DNA of 64,000 bases from UBA1361 sp041656375 (GTDB lineage: Bacteria; Bacillota_I; Bacilli_A; RFN20; CAG-826). The position numbers and the translations under genes are program-made. The stretch covers positions 242,326 to 306,325 of the forward strand of contig CAYPGR010000001.1 of assembly GCA_964410505.1 (NCBI GenBank), in the 5' to 3' direction. How positions within the stretch are numbered: position 1 is the stretch's first letter; the number at the start of each line of letters is the position of its first letter. The notes under the pieces are model-generated. The model was given only the letters and a program-made list of their open reading frames with translations, did no database searches and was not told the origin of the DNA. Positions 60,091-64,000 of the stretch are shown here, in pieces.

Positions 60091-63000
60091 GTGAAAATAA
60101 TAACTATTGTTAAAGACTTTATTGATATAGTAAAATTGAAAAGCGAATTGGCAAGTTTTAACTATTTTTTGTTAACACTACAAGGTTCCTTTTTAGAATT
60201 AAAGATTATTACTTTTCCTAACCAAAAAATTAAATCAATACGAGAAAGATTAGATGGTCATAAAGAGTATTCAGAGTACGGTATACGGTATGATAATTTA
60301 GTTAATCGAATAAGTGATCATAATTTTAAAATTTCTCAAATCGATAAAGAGGTTACATATTTTTCTTTTGGCAGAACGGTCGCCAAAATAGATTTATTAG
60401 ATAACGGAACACTTGATAATTTAGTACAGGCGATGCTAGAAATTCTTAGGTTTAAAAAATACGATAAAAAGTACCAAATTTTTGTTAATGAAGTAAAAGA
60501 GTTAAACGATAATAGACAAATTATCTTGGAACAATTTAACACTGCTAAAGAATGTACAAAATTTTATAAAGATGTTTTTACTTATGATTACTATATTGAT
60601 GAAAAAATGAAAATTAAGTTAAAAACCGCACTTGAAATTGCACAAAATAAAATTAGACAATATCCTAAACAATATTTTGAAATATTAGAATTTAGGAATC
60701 TTGAAAGAGACGTACTTTCTCACAATAATAACTATATTGAACGTCATATTAACGATAAATTGTTTGAAAATGTTAATGGCTGGTCATTAGGATTAGACCA
60801 ACGGAAAGCAATATTAACAGACTCAGTTTCAAATCTAGTTATTGCGGGGGCAGGTTCTGGAAAAACTCTAACTATTTGTGGAAAAGCAAAATGGCTATTA
60901 GAAGATAAAAAAATAAGTAAAGAAGATATTGTTTTTCTTTCATATTCTAAAGCCTCTGCAGACGATTTGGAACGAAAATTAAGTGGCGTAAGTGATAATC
61001 TTAATGTCTCTACTTTTCATAGTCTTGGTTTAAGTATCTTAGAAAATAAAGATGATAAGAAACAAAATGTAGAAGCAAATTATGATGCAATCATAGAACG
61101 ATTTTTTAGTAGTGAAATGCTGGAGTCGCAAAACATTGATATTTTGCGTAAAGTTTTAGAATTTTACGGAAAGTTTGCTTTTACTTTAGATGAAGAAAAG
61201 TACGAAACAAAAGGAGAACAATTCGAAAAATTAAAAGAAGCAGATTTCCAAACACTAAAACAAATCCTAATTAATCTTTCAAACAATCAAGAAGAAAGAG
61301 AAACAATATTAAAAGAAAAGGTTAAGAGTTTTGAAGAACTGGCTATTGCTAACTTTTATTTTTTGAATGGAATCAAGTATCGTTATGAAAAACCATTCCC
61401 TGATGATACTACGAATCCCGACTATCGCCAATATAACCCAGATTTCACGCTAATTGAACATAATATTTTTCATGAGCATTTTGGCGTGGATAGAAATGGT
61501 CAATGTTCTCAGTATACAAAAGACGAAGCTGCTCTATATATTCAATCGATGAAGTGGAAAGAACAACTGCACTTACAGAAGAATACTAAATTTATTAAGA
61601 GTTACTCCTATGAGTTTAAAGAAGAAACAATATTTGACAATCTTGAAAAAAATCTAAAAATCTATGATGTAGAATTAAAACCAATTTCTTCTGAAGAAGT
61701 TCGAGAAGCACTTGGATCTATTTATAAAAACCGTAACTTTAAATCCTTTATAAAACTAGTAAAATCTTTTATCAACCTTTATAAATCACGTTATCCTGAT
61801 AATACTTACTTCGAAGAATTGAAGAATGAAAAATTTGCTAATGCTTATGAACGGCAACGTTCAATTTTATTTTTAGATATTTGTAAAGAAATTTTCGATT
61901 TTTACAAGTGTGAATTGGGTGAAAAAATTGACTTCGATGATATGATTTTAGAAGCGATAGAACACATTCCAAACACTAATAAATTCAAATATAAATATAT
62001 TGTTGTTGATGAATTTCAAGATATTTCTTATAGTCGGATGGAATTTATAAGGGCGTTAATAAAACATGGGGATGCGAAGCTCTTTGCTGTTGGTGATGAC
62101 TGGCAAAGTATATATAGATTTGCTGGTAGTGATTTAGGTATATTTATTCACTTTGATAATTACTTTGAAATGTCAACTGAGTGCCATCTTATTAGTAACT
62201 TCCGCAACTCTGAAGAACTACATGCTATTGTTGAACCATTTATTACTGCTAACCCGGAACAAAAGAAAAAAGATATCGAATGTAGTAACAAACTTAGTAA
62301 CCCAGTAAATATTATTTTTTATGAATCAACAAAGGCTTCAGCTTTAAATGCTGCACTCAAGGAGATTGAAAAAATTAATCCATTTGCAAAGGTTTTATTG
62401 CTTGGAAGAAACAATTTCGATATTGAAGATTTTTTATCTAAAACAATTGAAATAAAAAGAGATGGGACTATCATTCATCATGATTTTCAAGGAATGGATA
62501 TTTCGTTTAAAACCATTCACAAGTCAAAAGGCTTAGAAGAAGAGTTTGTGGTTGTTCTAAATAATGAGGATTCTAAAACGGGTTTACCAAACAAAATTGA
62601 AGACGACCCAATATTATCGCTCGTTCTAAGCGATAAAAGTAGATTTCAATATTCGGAAGAACGTCGTCTATTTTATGTAGCGTTGACAAGAACAAAAACT
62701 TTCTGTTATCTATTAGTAGATTCCAAAAAACCATCAATCTTTATAAAAGAAATTGAAGCTCGTTGTAATACCTTAAATCCTGAACTTATTGACGATAAGG
62801 ACGTAGAAAACTGTCCACACTGTAAAACAGGGAGATTAGTTTTAAGAGGTGAATGGGGAAATCAGTTTTATGGGTGCTCTAATTATCCGTATTGCGAATA
62901 CAATCAGAAAAAAGCTGTAGTGGAAAGTTCAAGAAGATGTCCAAACTGCAATCATTTTATTGTTTGGCGTGATGGGAAGTGGGGAAAATTTTTGGGATGT

Positions 63001-63099
63001 TCAAATTATCCTAGATGTAAAATAACTATTGCAAATACAAATCCACACTTTGAAAAATGGAAACCAATCTTTAATAGAAACAAAAAAGACAGTATTTAA
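60091..63099 (+). CDS. UvrD/helicase IV-type helicase with nuclease-like insert and C-terminal zinc ribbons
   Basis: A 1002-residue superfamily 1 helicase. Residues ~1-230 are an unknown N-terminal domain. Walker A AGAGSGKT is near residue 253, DEADlike motif VVDEFQDIS near 638, GDDWQSIYRFAG, and motif VI ERRLFYVALTRTK. Between them, near residue 448, RQYNPDFTLI and HEHFGVDRNG look like a PD-(D/E)xK nuclease insert, as in helicase IV relatives. The C-terminus has two topoisomerase-type C4 zinc ribbons (CPHC...GCSNYPYC and CPNC...GCSNYPRC). Start is GTG behind AAAGG. Role in DNA repair or phage defence is possible from its place in a mobile island. Confidence 0.88.
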   Translation: MKIITIVKDFIDIVKLKSELASFNYFLLTLQGSFLELKIITFPNQKIKSIRERLDGHKEYSEYGIRYDNLVNRISDHNFKISQIDKEVTYFSFGRTVAKIDLLDNGTLDNLVQAMLEILRFKKYDKKYQIFVNEVKELNDNRQIILEQFNTAKECTKFYKDVFTYDYYIDEKMKIKLKTALEIAQNKIRQYPKQYFEILEFRNLERDVLSHNNNYIERHINDKLFENVNGWSLGLDQRKAILTDSVSNLVIAGAGSGKTLTICGKAKWLLEDKKISKEDIVFLSYSKASADDLERKLSGVSDNLNVSTFHSLGLSILENKDDKKQNVEANYDAIIERFFSSEMLESQNIDILRKVLEFYGKFAFTLDEEKYETKGEQFEKLKEADFQTLKQILINLSNNQEERETILKEKVKSFEELAIANFYFLNGIKYRYEKPFPDDTTNPDYRQYNPDFTLIEHNIFHEHFGVDRNGQCSQYTKDEAALYIQSMKWKEQLHLQKNTKFIKSYSYEFKEETIFDNLEKNLKIYDVELKPISSEEVREALGSIYKNRNFKSFIKLVKSFINLYKSRYPDNTYFEELKNEKFANAYERQRSILFLDICKEIFDFYKCELGEKIDFDDMILEAIEHIPNTNKFKYKYIVVDEFQDISYSRMEFIRALIKHGDAKLFAVGDDWQSIYRFAGSDLGIFIHFDNYFEMSTECHLISNFRNSEELHAIVEPFITANPEQKKKDIECSNKLSNPVNIIFYESTKASALNAALKEIEKINPFAKVLLLGRNNFDIEDFLSKTIEIKRDGTIIHHDFQGMDISFKTIHKSKGLEEEFVVVLNNEDSKTGLPNKIEDDPILSLVLSDKSRFQYSEERRLFYVALTRTKTFCYLLVDSKKPSIFIKEIEARCNTLNPELIDDKDVENCPHCKTGRLVLRGEWGNQFYGCSNYPYCEYNQKKAVVESSRRCPNCNHFIVWRDGKWGKFLGCSNYPRCKITIANTNPHFEKWKPIFNRNKKDSI

Positions 63100-63325
63100 T
63101 GACATCAATAATTAGAGTTTATGACGTCTTCATTGGGTAAATGATATACCTACATAGGAAACTGCTATACCTTTTGGGGTAATTTGGGGTAGTTTACAAT
63201 TTCGCCTAAAAAGGGTTAAATTGAAAGCAATATTTGTTTAAACAAATTAGACGTGATAACATAAGTAAGAAATCCCTTAAGCTTAAATAGTTTAGTCATT
63301 TGTTTGCCTCGGTTCATAATATTAC

Positions 63326-64000
63326 TCAATTATCTATAATTAACTGAACTGATACCATAAAGTTGTACTTTTTGTTCCATGATATATTTTCCTTTTGTTG
63401 GTTTCTAAGTCTATATTGAACTAGAGAATAGCCTCCTAAAGTCAACTTTATTCTTTCATTGTTGTACCTATAAATATATTCATCAATCGTTCTAATCAAG
63501 TCTTGTAGTGATTTTACCTTCTGTAAATATATCGTTTCACACTTAAGTATTCCAAAAAACCTTTCCACTACTGCATTGTCATAGGCATTTCCTTTTGCAC
63601 TCATAGATTGAATAAATGATGACTTTTTTAAGTAATTGCGATATTTTGGAGTCTGATATAACACTCCTTGATCAGAATGAATTAGTAGTTTAGATAAGTC
63701 TTCATTATAGTTAATTGATTTCTTCAATGTTTTCATTATTAAGTCTTGGTTCTGACTCCGTGATATCTGATATCCTTTTACTTCGCCATTATACAAATCT
63801 TGAATCACTGAAAGAAATAAACGCTTTCGATTAAATCTAAATTCTGTTACGTCAGTTGCCCATGCCTTATTAGGTTCATCTTGCCTAAATTTTCTTTTGA
63901 GTAAATTAGGTGTGATTTTATTTGATATTTGTGAAATATAGCGATACTTCGTTTTTCTAACTTTACATTCAATATGTAACTCTTTCATCAATTTAACGGT
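63326..64000 (-). CDS. IS3-family transposase OrfB, partial
   Basis: At least 224 residues of an rve-type DDE integrase are visible; the N-terminus runs off the edge (the frame continues upstream as TVKLMKEL). The catalytic residues are in WATDVTEF (Asp), LLIHSDQGVLYQ (Asp) and AVVERFFGILKCE (Glu). It moves the element by a circular intermediate, normally as an OrfAB fusion made by frameshifting. The ORF C-terminus passes through the terminal repeat. Confidence 0.93.
   Translation of the reverse strand, partial: TVKLMKELHIECKVRKTKYRYISQISNKITPNLLKRKFRQDEPNKAWATDVTEFRFNRKRLFLSVIQDLYNGEVKGYQISRSQNQDLIMKTLKKSINYNEDLSKLLIHSDQGVLYQTPKYRNYLKKSSFIQSMSAKGNAYDNAVVERFFGILKCETIYLQKVKSLQDLIRTIDEYIYRYNNERIKLTLGGYSLVQYRLRNQQKENISWNKKYNFMVSVQLIIDN
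63345..64000 (-). mobile_element. IS3-family (IS150-like) insertion sequence, right part
   Basis: The outer end is TGAACTGATACCATAAAGTTG reading inward from 63345; the transposase frame lies within. The other end is beyond the window. The transposase stop codon (63326) lies outside the repeat, so the final codons come from flanking DNA. Confidence 0.75.

Noticed and set aside
63150..63215. Direct repeat GGGGTAATTT/GGGGTAGTTT after the helicase gene
   Set aside because: Short, imperfect and only two units; no clear function. The stretch 63100-63344 otherwise holds nothing I can support.
327..64000. Use of UGA as tryptophan, as in mycoplasmas
   Set aside because: comFA, comFC and capG end in TGA, TRP codons in conserved motifs are TGG, and prfB has a UGA frameshift site; the standard bacterial code fits.
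59294..64000. CRISPR array near the helicase-nuclease gene
   Set aside because: No regularly spaced direct repeats were seen in the AT-rich region.

Overview
The window looks like a chromosome of a low-GC Bacillota bacterium, most likely from the Bacilli side near Mollicutes/Erysipelotrichia. The reasons are gene order (dnaX-ybaB-recR-tmk-holB-ricT-rsmI; prfA-prmC-tsaC-rpiB-comFA-comFC-secA-prfB), a YolD/Y-family polymerase pair, ComFA/ComFC and a Mollicute-style deoxynucleoside kinase. UGA is a normal stop: several genes end in TGA, and prfB carries the classical in-frame UGA frameshift site. The recoded mycoplasma code is therefore excluded. Species cannot be named from the sequence alone.

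Layout. 1-222 is the tail of an IS21-type istB. 327-17335 is a cell-surface glycan locus, AT-richer than the housekeeping DNA. Its minus-strand half holds a Wzy-like polymerase, an unknown membrane protein, three glycosyltransferases, the three UDP-N-acetyl-L-fucosamine enzymes (CapE/F/G type) and a broken acetyltransferase. Its plus-strand half holds a TagF/TagB-like transferase, PEP mutase, phosphonopyruvate decarboxylase, a fused cytidylyltransferase/alcohol dehydrogenase and the initiating sugar-phosphate transferase. Read together, the plus-strand half would make 2-hydroxyethylphosphonate, activate it with CTP and attach it to the glycan. 17436-29893 holds small housekeeping genes, an HPr-kinase-like P-loop protein, an ABC-F ATPase, a DUF1538 transporter-like protein with two PII-like proteins, and a large YfhO protein.

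29923-35883 (minus) is the dnaX-to-rsmI replication/repair operon. 36145-37759 is a thioredoxin reductase with a two-domain protein disulfide oxidoreductase, preceded by a possible structured RNA. 37870-49408 is the translation/competence/secretion block (prfA to secG). 49515-57122 carries folD, a phage-like conserved protein, an M29 aminopeptidase, an exo/endonuclease-phosphatase protein, YolD/PolY, a deoxynucleoside kinase and RmuC.

From tRNA-Ala(CGC) at 57191 to the right edge lies an AT-rich mobile island: a decayed serine recombinase, a lipoprotein, a small broken gene ending in an IS terminal repeat, an acidic protein of unknown role, a 1002-residue UvrD-type helicase with an apparent nuclease insert and two zinc ribbons, and an IS3-family transposase running off the edge.

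The most interesting items are the phosphonate branch with its cytidylyltransferase-alcohol dehydrogenase fusion, the three-way-junction element with complementary loops before the thioredoxin reductase gene, several genes whose -10 box sits 6-9 bases before the start codon (candidate leaderless mRNAs), and the helicase/acidic-protein pair in the island.
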